Source of the DNA: Campylorhamphus procurvoides
Lineage: Eukaryota; Chordata; Aves; Passeriformes; Dendrocolaptidae
Direction of reading: 5' to 3'
NCBI GenBank assembly: GCA_013396655.1
Contig: WBMV01001117.1
Location: 744,001-808,000, forward strand
DNA length: 64,000 nucleotides
This document shows, piece after piece, positions 1 to 12,549 of the stretch. The notes under the pieces were generated by a model. It was not told where the DNA came from, searched no databases, and worked only from the letters and a program-made list of their open reading frames with translations. Both the position numbers and the translations under genes were made by a program. Numbering within the stretch: the stretch's first letter is position 1; every line of letters starts with the position of its first letter.

Positions 1-3000
1 ATTATGTTCCACTTCAGGATGGATTTCAGTACAATTTCCATGCATGCCTGAAATCTCCCTTTTTGATATTCACTTTCACACCTTTCTCCACCCTTTTGTC
101 CCTTTCATTCTCATCCCTGAGCTTTGCTGGCTCTGGAAGCCAAAGGCAGCCATCCATCACAGATTGTTTGACATGAAGGCGATTCACAGTCTCTCAACTC
201 CTGGCATGTGGACAAATGTGTTGGAGTATGACCTAACATTTAAATAATGATTCACCATTGAATATTATGAGAAACTGGATGACAATTTCAAGGTAATGCC
301 CTTCCAAAGATATACAGTATTAATTCTTTACTACCATATAACTGTATGTCGACTTGGAGAATCTTAAATAAAGTTTACACTTTGCAATTAATTTAGTAAA
401 ATTCTGAGTTAAATTCCTTGCCATAAAAATATTAAACATATTACAACTGTCTGGATATTGCCTTCTAAATTAAAGGGAAGTTTAATTATTTTAGAAGAGA
501 AATATAAACAGTGTCAAGATTTAACCGCTACTCAATTTAATATAACTACTGCCTAATTTTACAAATCATTATTTTTACAGTTAATATGCATAAAAAATTA
601 ATAAATGACCTTCATAATATTGCTTTTGGAATAGTTAGAAGTGTAGGCAATTATTGTAGTAATGTTGAAAAAAACCTGTAGAAATTGAAATCTGTAGTTG
701 CTTCCCAAACAAAAGAATAATGGAAAGGAGAAGAGATAAAAAGGAACTTCACTGAGCAAACCTTAGTCACTAAGCCAATCCTGTATCTCTCCTCCAAGGA
801 GAGGGGACAGAACTTGAAATCAAGACTTTGAGATCGTGTGGGATTTGCAAGGAGAGACACTGCAAGGTGAAGCTTTCTGCCACCTTACTGCCATCACAAA
901 GAGCAACTCCAGGATGGAACGGGGACAGGAACATGCTCCCAGCCAGACTGCTGCACTTAGCATGGTGAAGCCTCTTGGGGAACTGAGAGCTCTGGCCAAA
1001 ACCCAGCCCAAGCATTAATACTATAAAATGTCTTATATGGGGGTGGGACAGGTGGGGGTGCACAAGAAACCATCAAATATTCTTTCTGTTTGGGAAGTTT
1101 CCATCAGCAGCCATCTGGCATCCCCAGAGAAGTGCAGAGAGGGCACAGGAAGGACTGGAAACGAGATACAGAAAGTGTCTATTACCATATTCTAGTAGTT
1201 TCAACATGTGGTCCATGGGCTATTTCTGAGCATACAAGAACGACAATTAAGAAAAGCAAGGATATTAATAGCAGACTTACACATATTCTGTGTAAGAATT
1301 CAGAATACTGTCTCCTCTTACTGCAAGGGTCCATAGATTGAGCATGCAAAGGTGAAAAATCTCTATTAGAGAAATAAGTCTTGCAAGGAGGTTTCCAAAG
1401 TGCAGCTTTCCTGCTTCCAGAGGCTGCATGGGACAGGACCGTAAAGGCTTTACCCGGCCACTGATATGGCCAGATACATCAAAACAGTATGGAGGTAAGC
1501 TCAACCCTCCTGAAGTTAGTGGGCATTTCAGCAAGGACATGTGTCTCAAACTTTGCTCTGAAATGTACTCTAGACTTTCAGGTAAAGTGAATTTTCAAGT
1601 ATTTATCTGACTGAATGCTTTGGCCTCTGCTGCCGGCGTACTATCTTCCCTTTCTTCCTTCTTGATGACCTTTACGCTTACCCACCCTGCTGATTTACAT
1701 CTGGAAGTGTGGGCTGTGATACTGGGAGGCACCCACTCTACAGTAACTACTGAATTCCTTTTCAGAAAGAAAGAAAGGAGGCAGACAGAACTGAATGTAG
1801 ATAACATTTTTAATGTTTCATTACAGCAGCACGCTCAAGTGATCTGATCCCACCCCTATTCCCAGCAGAAATAGAGAAAAAGAAGGGGAGAAACCTGTTG
1901 TACCACCTTCTGAAGCATGACGTAAAATAAAAGTTACCAGAAGAGAGTACTGAGCTACGACAGGGGCTACTTCAGTGCCACAATGCTTCAAAGATGCTTG
2001 TTTGTCAGAGACCTAGGTTGTACTTCTCTGTATTTGCAGGATGAACCTCAGCTAATAAAACAACTTGCAGCACTGTTTCTCTCTTTTATTAAAAGGCTTC
2101 TGGCAGATAATAGAAAATTATCTCTTCAGATACTGCAGAGGGGTTTTACTGCACTATACCATATAACAAAATATATCCACTCTTCTGAGAAATTATTGAA
2201 GGTATTTTTTAAAGTCTTTTGGAAGGTCAACAGGCTGAGTCCTCAAACGTCCCACAGCAATGTTATATGCAGATTCACCTCCAGTAATCAAATATATCAA
2301 CAATTCAAACTATTTTCTGGGGGGAAAAACCCAAGGCAGTTCTTTGGCATTTAATCTGCATCTTTCTTCTATGCTGATTTATTTTGTTGGCTGAGTGATC
2401 TGAACAGACTTGTCATGTTGTCTCAGGATCCAGAGCACTGGAGAGGGATGGGGACCAGAAAAAAAAAGGAGGAAGAGGGCAAATGGCATTTGAGATCTCA
2501 CCTTGAATGAACAGATGCTTTACCACTGGTTTCTATGGAGGACAAGAGTGTCAAGAAGGTCTGAAACTCTTGAATTTCCCATATTCACATGGAGAAAAAA
2601 AAAATCACAAAAGTCCCAAATTTCCTTACTTTCTCTCCATTGCCTGATGTTAACTTCCAGACCCACTCACCTGTATTCCTCTTCACTGTTTCTTCATTAC
2701 TGAAGGCAGTTGAGGAAATCAAGTTGCACTTGCAAGTGTGGATTCATGAGATTCATCAGGGCTTTGCTTTATTTTATCAGGAACTCCGACACATGCTGGG
2801 TTGTGCCAATTAAGATCCAGCCATTATTCTTAGTGGCACCTGGCAATGAAATAGCAGGATATGCTGCCTGAATTCCTATGTGTACACAGGAAAAAGAACA
2901 TTTTCTTTTAGAAAACCACTGTGCAAATCCCAAGTCATCAACAGAAGAAATTTTATGCACCAAGTAGCCTGTCCTCTACCTGGAAAGCTATAGTTACATG

Positions 3001-3640
3001 TGGTTGCTCTCTATATGTGAGCTTGTATTTCAGCTCAGAGAGATGCACCATGATTTAGTGAATGGCCTGGTCTCTAGGAAGACCAATATCTCCTTATACT
3101 TTAAATTCAAGAGGGTATTTAATCATCATAGTTTGTCGGTGCTTCGGATCATGCTATACAATAAGCCAGCTTAACATGAAATGCTCTCTCCTGCCTCTCA
3201 CACTTCCCAGCACTATGACATCTGACACAAAGTCCTGGATCCAGCACATTTGTGTGACTTGGAATCCAGCTCAGTTCTGCATTATACAATTAATCTCTCA
3301 CGTCTCAAATAGCTCAAAGCAGAACCACAGATCCTCTTAACGCTTAAGCTTTGGCATGTTTCAAATCCAAATCTTGACCAGTGTGCCAAGACTATGAGTC
3401 AGATGAATCATATATGAGGCACAGTCTGAGAAACCTAGTGGGTGTCGTTAAGGTTATTAGGAGTCCTTCAAGTCATTTGAGAGCCAGAGACCATCTGGGT
3501 TCATGGTATTGGATAAATCCTGCCAGAAAGGTGCCAGCTGGACATACTCGCTATGAACTCTCACTGCAATGATATTTTATAACTCAGCAACTTACTCTTC
3601 TATTAGCTCCAGTAGTGCATTTTTTTGTTCTATTTCACAT
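1..3640. other. Unique noncoding DNA, nothing recognised
   Basis: I see no recognisable gene, RNA or repeat family here. The open frames are short (up to 123 codons at 1983-2354 on the plus strand), lack any domain I know, and are the size expected by chance in A+T-rich DNA. A purine-rich stretch lies near 2450-2480. Short exons or old, decayed repeats could be missed by eye. Confidence 0.5.
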
Positions 3641-3816
3641 TATATTGGGCTTGCATGGTGAGGTTTTGATCAAGAAGGGTCTTACAAGGATGGCTTCTGT
3701 GAGAAGATCCTGGAAGCTTTTCCCTTATCCAATAGATGCAATACCAGCCAGCTGCAGGACTGACCCACTGCTGGCCAAGGCAGAGCCCATCAGTGACAGT
3801 GGTAGTGCCTCCGGGA

Positions 3817-3832
3817 TAACATATTTAAGAAG
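3817..3832 (+). promoter_or_regulatory. TATA-like core promoter of the LTR
   Basis: The A+T-rich string 'aacatatttaagaa' sits in an otherwise G+C-rich part of the LTR, about 170 bp from its 5' end. This is where a U3 core promoter would lie, and the same string is present in the family consensus as I remember it. Transcription would run rightward. Whether it is active in this diverged copy is unknown. Confidence 0.5.
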
Positions 3833-4060
3833 GCGGGAAAAACTCTGCAAGAACAATGGAGGTCAGAGAGAGGAGTAAGAAAAATAGCCCTGCACACACC
3901 AAGGTCAGTGCAGAAGGAAGGGGAGAAGGTGCTCCAGGTCCTGGAGCAGAGATTCCCCTGCAGCCAGGGTACAGACCCTCGTGAGGCAGCTGTGCCCTTG
4001 CAACCCTTGGAGGCCCACGGTGTAGCAGAGATTCACCTGCAGCCCATGGATGACCCCATT

Positions 4061-4375
4061 CTGGAGCAGGTGGATGCCAAAAGGGTGGTGTGACCCCATG
4101 GGAAGACTGCACTGGAGTAGGTTCCTGTCAGGACCTGTGGCCCCATGCAGAGAGAAGCCCACTCTGGAGCAGGTTTGCTGGCAGAACTTGTGATCCTGTG
4201 GAGGATACCACTGGATCAGCCTGTTTCTGAAGAACTGTACCCCGTGGAAAGGGACTCATGCTGGAGCACCTCATAAAGAACTGCAGCCTGTGGGAAGGAC
4301 TCGCACTGGAGAAGTTCATGGAGTACTGTGTCCCGTGGGAGGGACCGCATGCTGGAGCAAGTGAGGACTCCTGCC
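4061..4375 (+). repeat. Degenerate tandem array, about 45-52 bp period, inside the LTR
   Basis: The word 'ctggagca' or a close variant recurs at about 4061, 4112, 4164, 4211, 4261, 4306 and 4352, giving spacings of 45-52 bp. A variant of 'ccc(c)gtgg' usually precedes it within each unit. The units differ at many positions, so the array is old or was already degenerate in the founder LTR. A further copy of the word lies at 3941. The array explains the open frames seen here on several strands and frames. Confidence 0.6.
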
Positions 4376-4565
4376 TGGGCAAGGAAGTAGGAACAGAGAC
4401 AGCATGTGATGAATGGATGGCAGTCCCCGTTCCCCATTCCCTTGTGCTGCTGAGAGAGAGGAGATAGAAAATAAGGAGTGAAATTATGCCTGGGAAGAAG
4501 GGAGGAGTGGGGGGAAGGTGTTTTAAGATTTAGTTTTTATTTCTCACTATCCTACTCTGATATGA

Positions 4566-4582
4566 TTGGTTATAAATTTATC
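4566..4582 (+). terminator. Decayed poly(A) signal region of the LTR
   Basis: 'Ggttataaattta' occupies the position where the family carries an AATAAA-type signal just after a run containing 'gattggt'. Here the hexamer reads TATAAA, so the canonical signal has been lost or weakened. The assignment rests on position within the LTR. Confidence 0.35.
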
Positions 4583-4719
4583 TTTCCATATGTTGAGTCT
4601 GCTTTGCCCTTGACTGTATCTTAACTCATTGCACTTTCTCTCCTCTGTCCAGCTGAGGAATGGAGTGACAGAGAGGCTTTGGTGGACCCCTGGTGTCCTG
4701 CCAACGTCAACCCACAACA

Positions 4720-6045
4720 TCCATAATGGACACAAATATAACTACCAAACATTAACAAAGCCTCAGAAAAAGTATCCTGAAAACTTCTAAGATCCCTGCT
4801 ATAGAAAGAGTATCCCCTCTCCAGGACATAAAATATACAGCAGTAACAAATCAACCTTCTCTGACATAGTCTGTTCCTTGGTATTTGTCTCAAATGTATT
4901 ATCAGATGTTGATAGTAATACAGTCACTGTGTCTGGAGGGTATGGGTTACAGGCCCATCTGCTTTAAATGTTTATGCCTTGGCTGCTTCTCAGAGAAAGG
5001 AATTGAACAAGTTGACCTGAGTAGCCCCTTCTAGTTACACATTTTTTATTAGAAAGTTCTCTCTAATTCACATGTCATGGAGGAGCCATTTGTTCCAGGA
5101 ATGTTCTTCCTAAGGGCACAACTATTTCCTGCCTAATCTTAATCTTTGCCCCCCATGATAACTCCATGTATGGAAAACTAGATTTTCTGTTCAATCAATG
5201 CTTGCTTGTTCAAGCTAATACTTGCTCACTCTGCAGCACACTTGAAGCCTTCGACTTGTGTAGGCTGCTCATCAATGACCATGTAGGCTGGTATTTCTAA
5301 GAAGGCAAAAATATCTGATATATAAAAACCCACAAGACAGTGCACAGATTAGGTCTGTATATGTGCCTACTGGCACTGGAATTCAGTTTTGCCTACACAT
5401 GTAGGTGCAAGGATTTTCAGGCAGAAGGAATGCAGGAGCCTCTGGGGTACAACTGTCCTATTTTCATCTTCTGTTGCTACCAGTCTGGCCAAGACTTGAA
5501 GTAAGGAATGAGCAATGAAGGTTACCAGTAGTGAAGCAACCCCGCTCCCACATTAAAATTACTTCAGCCTTAACTTGTCAAAGTTGTATAATTTGTATCA
5601 CCTCATCACCAGCCAAGTCAAAAACAGACCTTCCAAACTATGAGCTCAGCCCACAAATCACACTCATTAAGGCTGCAAATTTTTTTAGAGTACAGAAAAG
5701 GAACTTTTTAACTTCATTTATTCCCCTGTATGAAATCTCTACAATTTAGTCATCCTTCCAAAAGCTTTCAGACAGATTACAGAAGTTGGCACCTCTGCTA
5801 TCATAAATGAATCACTGAGGATAAAATCTTTATTAAGCTTATACATCTTGACTCTAAAATAGCAGCGCTATGTGTAAAATCAAGGTCTCTGAAAGCAATA
5901 GCAGTGTTTCATTCGGTTCTGCATGATCCAAGAGTAAAGAGTGATCATAACACCAATAATGTACTCCAGCAATGCCAAAATATAGAGTAAAAGGAGTTTT
6001 AATCTTTAAGAGTGCACATGGCTTTACCTCCCCCAGTCAAAAACA
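4720..6045. other. Unique noncoding DNA, nothing recognised
   Basis: No gene, RNA or known repeat could be supported. The longest frames are about 70-90 codons and carry no recognisable motif. Confidence 0.5.
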
Positions 6046-6049
6046 TTAA

Positions 6050-6290
6050 AAATTCAATGTTTTATTAAATAGGTTTCTGCAGGGGAAAACGCTGTGCTAA
6101 TTTGGAATGAAATATTAGCACAAAGCAAGCAAGCTTAGTGTTAAGTTCCTGGTAGGAAAGGTTACTTAGAGGATGATAAGTCTAAAGACTGATTAGGTGT
6201 GTAATCATGGTGTTATTATGCTAATGATGGATTTGTTTGTTGTCATGTCATCAACAAAGGATTAAGCAAATCCCTACATGAAAGCTTGAG
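6050..6290. promoter_or_regulatory. Candidate conserved noncoding element
   Basis: The segment is A+T-rich and dense in homeobox-type core words such as 'ctaattt', 'gattaggtgtgtaatc' and 'gctaatgatgg'. It contains a perfect 9 bp inverted repeat, TGTGCTAAT at 6093-6101 and ATTAGCACA at 6114-6122. It has no simple repeats and no known transposon signature. This is the texture of distal enhancers in vertebrate gene deserts, but conservation itself cannot be seen from one sequence. Confidence 0.25.
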
Positions 6291-6299
6291 GTGAAGCAG

Positions 6300-8900
6300 T
6301 CTGCTGGAGAAGGGGTTTGGGTAGCAAATCTACGTATTATCATCACTTCTTTGTGGAGTAATTACTGCTGTACAGGGTGCTTTTCTCTCAGTTCTCACAG
6401 GTGGCAAACCCTCAGACTTTATGGAGCAGTTTTGCCTGCACTTGTGTTGCTCCTTGGACAGACCTGGTTTGTGAAGGCTGCGTATTTTAGTGAAGTCTTC
6501 ACCAGTTAAACAGCTGATCAGGGGAACAACATCCTTCGCAGAAAGGCATCTTTGGCTAAAGAAACAGCCTGTGGCTATGTAAGCTTTTTCTTAATACTTC
6601 AAGCTTGAAAGCTCTCACAAATGTGTTCCACGTGTGCTGGACTTGATTAAACTGTATGTCTGGGCACATTCTGAACATATGCTGCCTGGGAGTCAGATGT
6701 CTCTGCTGTGCCATGGTCTTCCTATTCCACTGCCAGCAGCCCAGGCTGCTGTGCTCAAACGCGAGCCTCCTGAGACAGGGCATGTAAATTATGTGGGTGG
6801 CCAGAGGGTCCTTGCAATGAATTACCTCTGCCGTATCATCACGTGGCAAATGACAATCTTCTTCTGCAACAGTATGCACCAGACTGGGAGGATGCAAATG
6901 ATGTGCTCAGATTCTGACCTGAAGCGTGTTGCACTGTATCTTGCAAACACTGATGTCTTGTGACTGTTCCATCCTGATATGATCCATTTGGATTCCTCAG
7001 GTGGATTTTTCCTTTTAGGGTTTTTTATTAATATTATTTTAATTCTTCTTACAGCCATTTGTTGTAAACCTTCAGCTTTCTAGGAGGTATGGCTTGCAGA
7101 ATACTTCCTGCAGACTTCTGGTTAAACGCAACTGAGCTGAATGTTTCAGTCTACAATGACAGCAGTGGGCTTTGGGTGGGAGTTGTTGAGTTACCATTAC
7201 AGTTGCCCAAGAGGACTGAAGGAAGATTCAGACTCTGGCTGTGTAAGCTCTCACAGTTTTCTTGAAATCAGTACAACAAAAAATTTTAGAAGATCTGAAT
7301 CTGATTCTCAGCTCTTACAAGACTAGATATCAAAATAGCCTCCCACATGACAGTGTCTGGAGCTGGTCATGGATATTTGACAGTAAATGTCATGTCACTG
7401 AAATGGAGTTTTCTTTTAGAAATACTTTGCCATTTCATTCTGGGAAAATAATAATAAAAAACTGGATTAATTTTAACTTTTCAGTTTAGGCACATTTTAG
7501 AACATTTTGGGTGTTCATGGTGAAATCTATTTCAAAGGGTTTTCTATTTTATTTTGAAAAAAATGTCTTGGTCTATAATTTTTTTTTAAAAGAGGAGAAC
7601 CTGAAACACTTGGAAGTGAAGCAAATAACAAGATTATATCTGGCTCCTGACAGAATTCTAGCTTAATAAATGCTGAAGGCCTCATCTATATATAGCTGTG
7701 TATGATATTAAAGAGGAATAAATCTATATAGAGATGACAGACATTGAAATAATCATGAAGCTAATTATGTTACCTCAGTGGGACATAAACATGCCTAATT
7801 TTAAGTATACTATCTAGGGGCTTTGCTGAATAGGTAAACTGAGTTGATAGATATCTGCAATCTCTAAATAAAGTAACAACAACTTGCTGTAAAACAGTGT
7901 AAAGGCATCACTGGGATCCACTAAAACCTTTGTGTTATTCCTGAATAATCCCAGCCACAAAATGTTTTATTTTTCCATGTCAATGACAGTAATAGCTTGA
8001 ATGACTCATAGTTTAATGTGTACTGTATCAACCAAAAATGGTATTTAGCACAAAATTATCCATCCTGAGCTTCATATCCAGTCTTTTTCCAGTCCACATC
8101 TGTGTTCTTGTTATGAGGTTCTTGCCAGCCCAAGCTGTAACACATTTTGGGCATGGTTTGTGTAGATTTTGTTGGGATTAATGTAGAATCTGCTATCAGT
8201 TTTGCCCCATATAGGAATAACAGATATGCAGAGTCTGAGGGATGAATTCTGGCTGCCAAACTTGTGGACAAGGAGACAGCAAAGCTTGGCTCTGCCACCA
8301 GGGCAAGCCAGTCCCAGACCTCTGGGGAAAATCTGAAGGACAGTGCCAAGTGTGATGTGGCTTTTAGTCATCATAATTGTATTTATAAAGCTACCAGACC
8401 ACCTGCTCAAGAGCTTGAGCTGCTGCTCAGCCGATTAAAAAACAGTAGCCAGGTCATAAAATATGTATTAGCAGAACGAGACAAAGTGTTAACTTGTGGC
8501 ACAGAGAGGGAGAAAGCCTCATCCTTGAGCGAATACAAGCAAACACAAACCCTATAGATTGTCCCAAATCTGATATCCTTGCTGTCATAGGAGAGGGGAT
8601 GCCAAATTAAAGGGTGGGTTGGAGCTGTGTGTGAGCAGGACTGGAGCTCTCAGATGGCGTCTGCCAGGAGCTGCCAGGCCTCCGGCACTGCTCCAGGGCT
8701 TTCCTTGAGCAGCAGCTTTGCCCATTGGTGGTCTGCACTGCGCTGGTGACTTACTGTGAAAGGTCTCCTGACACCCTCTCGCCCCCACTGCAAACAGTCT
8801 TGGAGGATATATGTGCTACTCGGCTGCAAAATGGCAACATCTGATCTTTCTCCCCAGTCACCATAGTTACCTTCTCATCTAAAGGAAGGAAATTGTGCTG
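6300..8900. other. Noncoding DNA with one region open on both strands
   Basis: The only notable coding-like segment is 6556-6963. There a 109-codon plus-strand frame (6634-6963) overlaps a 113-codon minus-strand frame (6556-6897). Neither protein resembles a family I know. The segment at about 8600-8800 is G+C-richer than its surroundings but has no recognisable gene. No RNA genes were seen. Confidence 0.4.
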
Positions 8901-8904
8901 CACA

Positions 8905-9069
8905 GGGGTTTGGTTTTTTTTGTCTGTGGCGTTTTTTTTGTTTGTTTGTTTTGGGGAGTTTGGGGGTGTTTTTTCCTTGTTTGTTTTGCTCTTTTTGTTT
9001 TGTTTCAGTTTGGTTTGGTTGCATTTTTTTTTGTTTGGTTTTGGTTTGGTTTTCTTTTTTTCATTTTAA
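8905..9069 (+). repeat. T/G-rich low-complexity tract
   Basis: About 165 bp consists almost only of T and G on the plus strand, built from runs of T broken by 'gtttgttt', 'tttgggg' and 'tggtttggtt'. The 90-codon Phe/Leu/Val-rich open frame across it (8895-9167) is an artefact of this composition. Similar but shorter tracts recur elsewhere in the window. Confidence 0.9.
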
Positions 9070-12000
9070 TTTCCCAAAGAAAACTCAATCAAGATAAAGC
9101 CCTGATTCAGTTCCAAACTCAACCACATCTTTCCTGTACTTCATTAACAGCCTGTGAGATCTTCTGAGGCTTTTCTTTCTCTGTATGTTTAAATAACTGA
9201 AAACTCAAACAGTTATTCATATGCAATGATGTCTTGATGTCTTTTCACTAGGTGCCTTAAATGCAGGGACAGTTGTTCATCAAGCAGCATCTTCCCTTTA
9301 CCAGAGCAACTAAATGACTTTTTCACCAGAAAATGGCGTCTTAATACTCCCAGATCTACTGTAAGGTCAGAATCAACAATACCCCTTTGCAGACTGAGCA
9401 CTGGCCATGAACTTAGTTTATTGCAAACACCGGACAGTATAGAAAATCTGAAAAAAAAATTTAAAAATCCCTAAAATATAAAAATATGTCATTTAAATGG
9501 TTAGTGTTTTGGGTTTCTTACTAGCTCAAAGCACTAATTCTGAAAAAAAAAATAAAGTCTTGGGAAGAGGAGCTCTGCTCTGCTTTTGAAGCAGGTGGGG
9601 ATATGGAGAAGGAGAAAGAATATAAAGAATTAAATAGAATTAAGAAAGTTCATTAATCATGGAAATAAATGGGAATCTTCCTGTCCAAAGATAAATATTT
9701 AACATTCATTTAAAGGAAAGGAACTTACAGAAAAGACGTAGCTTATCATAGAGAACATGAAAAACATAAAAGTAACTCTTATTTACTATGAAAGAGGACT
9801 GTTCTTGTAATGACCGTGTGACTCAGTAGGCCAGTCTCCAACACTGTCCTATGCCCTTTGCTTTGGCAAACCAAGCAAGAGCCACCAGAAAATTTCTATT
9901 ACATCAAGGACTCTTCAGGTAGCAGAAGGATAAAAACAGACCCACTCTACCCACACCTGTCCCCGTCTTGGAAGAGAGAATGAGAGGTTGTCAAAGCACC
10001 AAATTTGGGCTGGCAACATAATCCCTGGGATCCAGCTGGGAGCCTGGCAACATTTACAGTGCTCCTGAGGCTTCTCTAATGCATGCAACCATCTCCTTCA
10101 AACCTTGTTTGTCACCTCTGTTTCAAACCCTTCTGTGTTATGTCAGTAAACCAGTCCTAGGAAAAGGCATGTTCTCTTGTGGGAGTAGTGGGAATGATTA
10201 ACAATTTCCATAATAGAAAATTAAAGGAAAACATTATGGTTTTCTACACAGAAACTTTTTGTTTCGTGGTAGCACCACAAGCTTGGCTAGGGGACTACAG
10301 AGAAGTGATCACAAAACACCATTGCAGCTGCAGGAAAGCATCGCCCCAGCTGTGATGAGTCATACTTACACGCTTCAGCCAGCTGTTCCACCTTCCAACA
10401 CCAGACCGTTCTCAGGGCATTTTGCTCCAGAACTGAATATTACACTTGGATCACTACACTTAGAAAAAAATGGGGAAGTTTTGATCTGTTTCAGAGAAAC
10501 TCTAGGAGTGGCAGGGGCACTTTAAGTATCTTAAATCAGAATGGTTTGTTCCTAAGATTACTTACAGGAGCCAGAGGAAGGGAGGTGCTGGCACATCCCC
10601 ATCCCTGCCCATGACCAGCCACTTCATCTCCAGATAGGATTCAGACTCAAGACTGAGTAGGAAGACAGCTGGAAGTCTCTTGGACCAATATCCTCCCTTT
10701 ACCTCTCAGCTTGCTTTAAAATAAGCATGATTTTTCCTGTACTTTATTCTTTCTTTTGCCTTTTTTTTTTCTTCTGGGGGCAGGAGTTGCTTGTCAGCAG
10801 AGGCTTTTAGACATCTTTTAGTTTCTGCTAGCCACAAGAAATCTTAAAATTAAGAAAATAACTGCCTCTTACTTCGTACTTCATTCCCATAGATTCATGT
10901 TCAGCTAGTTATTCTTACAGGCTGTGTTGGACCAAGGAGTTGAAACCATGTATGTTGCTAAGTAAAAAACTGTTCCTGGTATTTTATGACACTTAAACCC
11001 CCTTGATGTGTTTTCATTACCTGAACAGTCCTTTTTCAATCAGGTGTCAATTCCAGCTGTCATCACCAGAGCCTGAGAGGAAAATTTCTCCTCAATCCCA
11101 CCCTGCATTCTTTAGAGACCATCACTATTGTTTTTTAAATAATTCACCAACTTGGAGAAGTATTATTTTTGGGCAGCTGTAAGGGTTTCCTACATCCCGG
11201 TATAGTGACCCTCCTCTCAGCTTGGTTTGATGATTCCTGCTGTATATCTATGGCATCCCATTTGAAACTCATGTGAAGTTTCTTAACATGCGAATATCTG
11301 CTCTCTAAAAATCTTCTCGCCTCCTTCTTCCAAAGACAATGTCCTGAAACAGGACAAGATTTTACAGTAGAAATGATCTGGTCCTGAACGTAGAGCTTTC
11401 ATGCAAGCATTTATTGAAAACCTGAAACCATTTGATATAAATTGCCACCAGCTCCGAGCTGATCCATTTGTATCAAGGACACCAACAGCGCACACCTAGA
11501 TCATGCACATGATCGTTCTGACAGACATCTGTAATTCATGGTTTCAGGAAAGACCAGCTTTTCTTCCTGTAAATGAATAATAAACTCACAGGTCAGAAGT
11601 TAGATATCTAACCCTTACACTCAAACCCCTAGGGAATACAAATGAAGATTGTACTTCTGCCATATAGTATCTTACCGTTTTATAATTCAAATTTAAAACA
11701 AGGGATAGGATCATTTTAGGAAGTTGAATTGAAATATTCAGCTAGTTTGCCTACGTTTCTGTTAATAATGAGATCAAAGCAAAACAAAATAAGAGACAAA
11801 ATAGCCTTATTTCACCAGTACATGAAAGGAATAATAAGTGGGTTTACACTTTTAACTTTTTATTTGCATGGGTGTTTCATGCACTTCATTGTACAAATTG
11901 GTTTTTGGTTTTTACCATGATGTTGATAACTATCATTCTCATATTGAAGGTTCTTCTTCTCTGGTAGGTTACTTTCCCCAAGTCAACTGCAGAACCATTG

Positions 12001-12405
12001 TTTTACTGGTTGATAGAATGAGATATTTGGCCCCTGAAAAAGTGGAGACTGATTTGGATCTTGCACCGGCAGAACAGAAAATAAATCCCAAACCTGTAGG
12101 CATTTTTCTGAATCTCTTCCTCTATCACAAATAAAGAACCACTTGAGGGATATTCATGTATATGCACATCTGTTCACTCATGCACTTTATTATGCACAGT
12201 ACAAATAACTGGGGAAAAAAATTCTATTAAGTATATCTTTTTTTTCTGTCAAATTATATCTGGAATGTATTGCAGCATTTTTATATGCAGTATGCAAAAC
12301 AGAGTATGGAATCATGTTACATACAGACCTGAATTCAAACCAGAGTTTTTCACTTGATACAAAATTGCAAAAGTGAAATGATGGAGCTTTTTGCTCAGTG
12401 ACTGG
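9070..12405. other. Unique noncoding DNA, nothing recognised
   Basis: No supported gene or known repeat. The frames here are 62-88 codons and have no recognisable domains. A short homopolymer T run occurs near 10760. Confidence 0.5.
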
Positions 12406-12409
12406 GTCA

Positions 12410-12546
12410 CCTTAGTCCATGGAGGCTTTCAAGACCCATTCAGATAAAGGAATGAACAACTTGATCTGATGTCAGGGCTGTCTTGGCTTTAAGAGTCAGG
12501 TGGGATTAGAGTCCTTTCCACCTGGATTATTCTACAATCCTATAAT
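12410..12546 (+). mobile_element. Old CR1 LINE 3' end fragment
   Basis: The stretch beginning 'ggaggctttcaagaccc' and passing through 'acttgatctga' and 'agagtcctttccacctgg' to 'attattctacaatcctataa' follows the order of the CR1 3' terminal region. In that region a 'ggaggt.ttcaag' coding end is followed by a short untranslated tail ending in ATTCTATG-like octamers. The terminal octamers are mutated ('attctaca', 'atcctata'). The copy is 5' truncated, as most CR1 insertions are, and heavily diverged. Confidence 0.65.
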
Positions 12547-12549
12547 ACC

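Larger units (their letters stand above)
3645..4719 (+). mobile_element. Solo LTR of an avian endogenous retrovirus (ERVL-type, TG...CA ends)
   Basis: This block is richer in G+C than its flanks and matches, from memory, a LTR family of about 1 kb that is common in neoavian genomes. In order it shows the 5' part with 'gcttgcatgg', a segment containing 'cactgctggccaagg', a TATA-like box near 3819-3830, a degenerate array of units containing 'ctggagca', a stretch with 'aaggtgttttaagattt', the decayed poly(A) region near 4570 and the 3' end with 'gctttggtgg' running into 'gtcaacccac'. No viral gag, pol or env frame adjoins it, so it is most simply a solo LTR left by recombination between two LTRs. 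The flanking 5 bp (roughly tatat and tccat) are not a clean target-site duplication, so the exact ends are uncertain by a few bases. The ERVL class is recalled and not proven here. The many short frames inside it on both strands are composition artefacts. Confidence 0.85.

Noticed and set aside
3905..4467. Several overlapping frames on both strands
   Set aside because: They lie inside the LTR and its degenerate array; no viral protein is encoded there.
8895..9167. 90-codon plus-strand frame rich in Phe, Leu and Val, resembling a membrane protein
   Set aside because: It is a direct translation of the T/G low-complexity tract.
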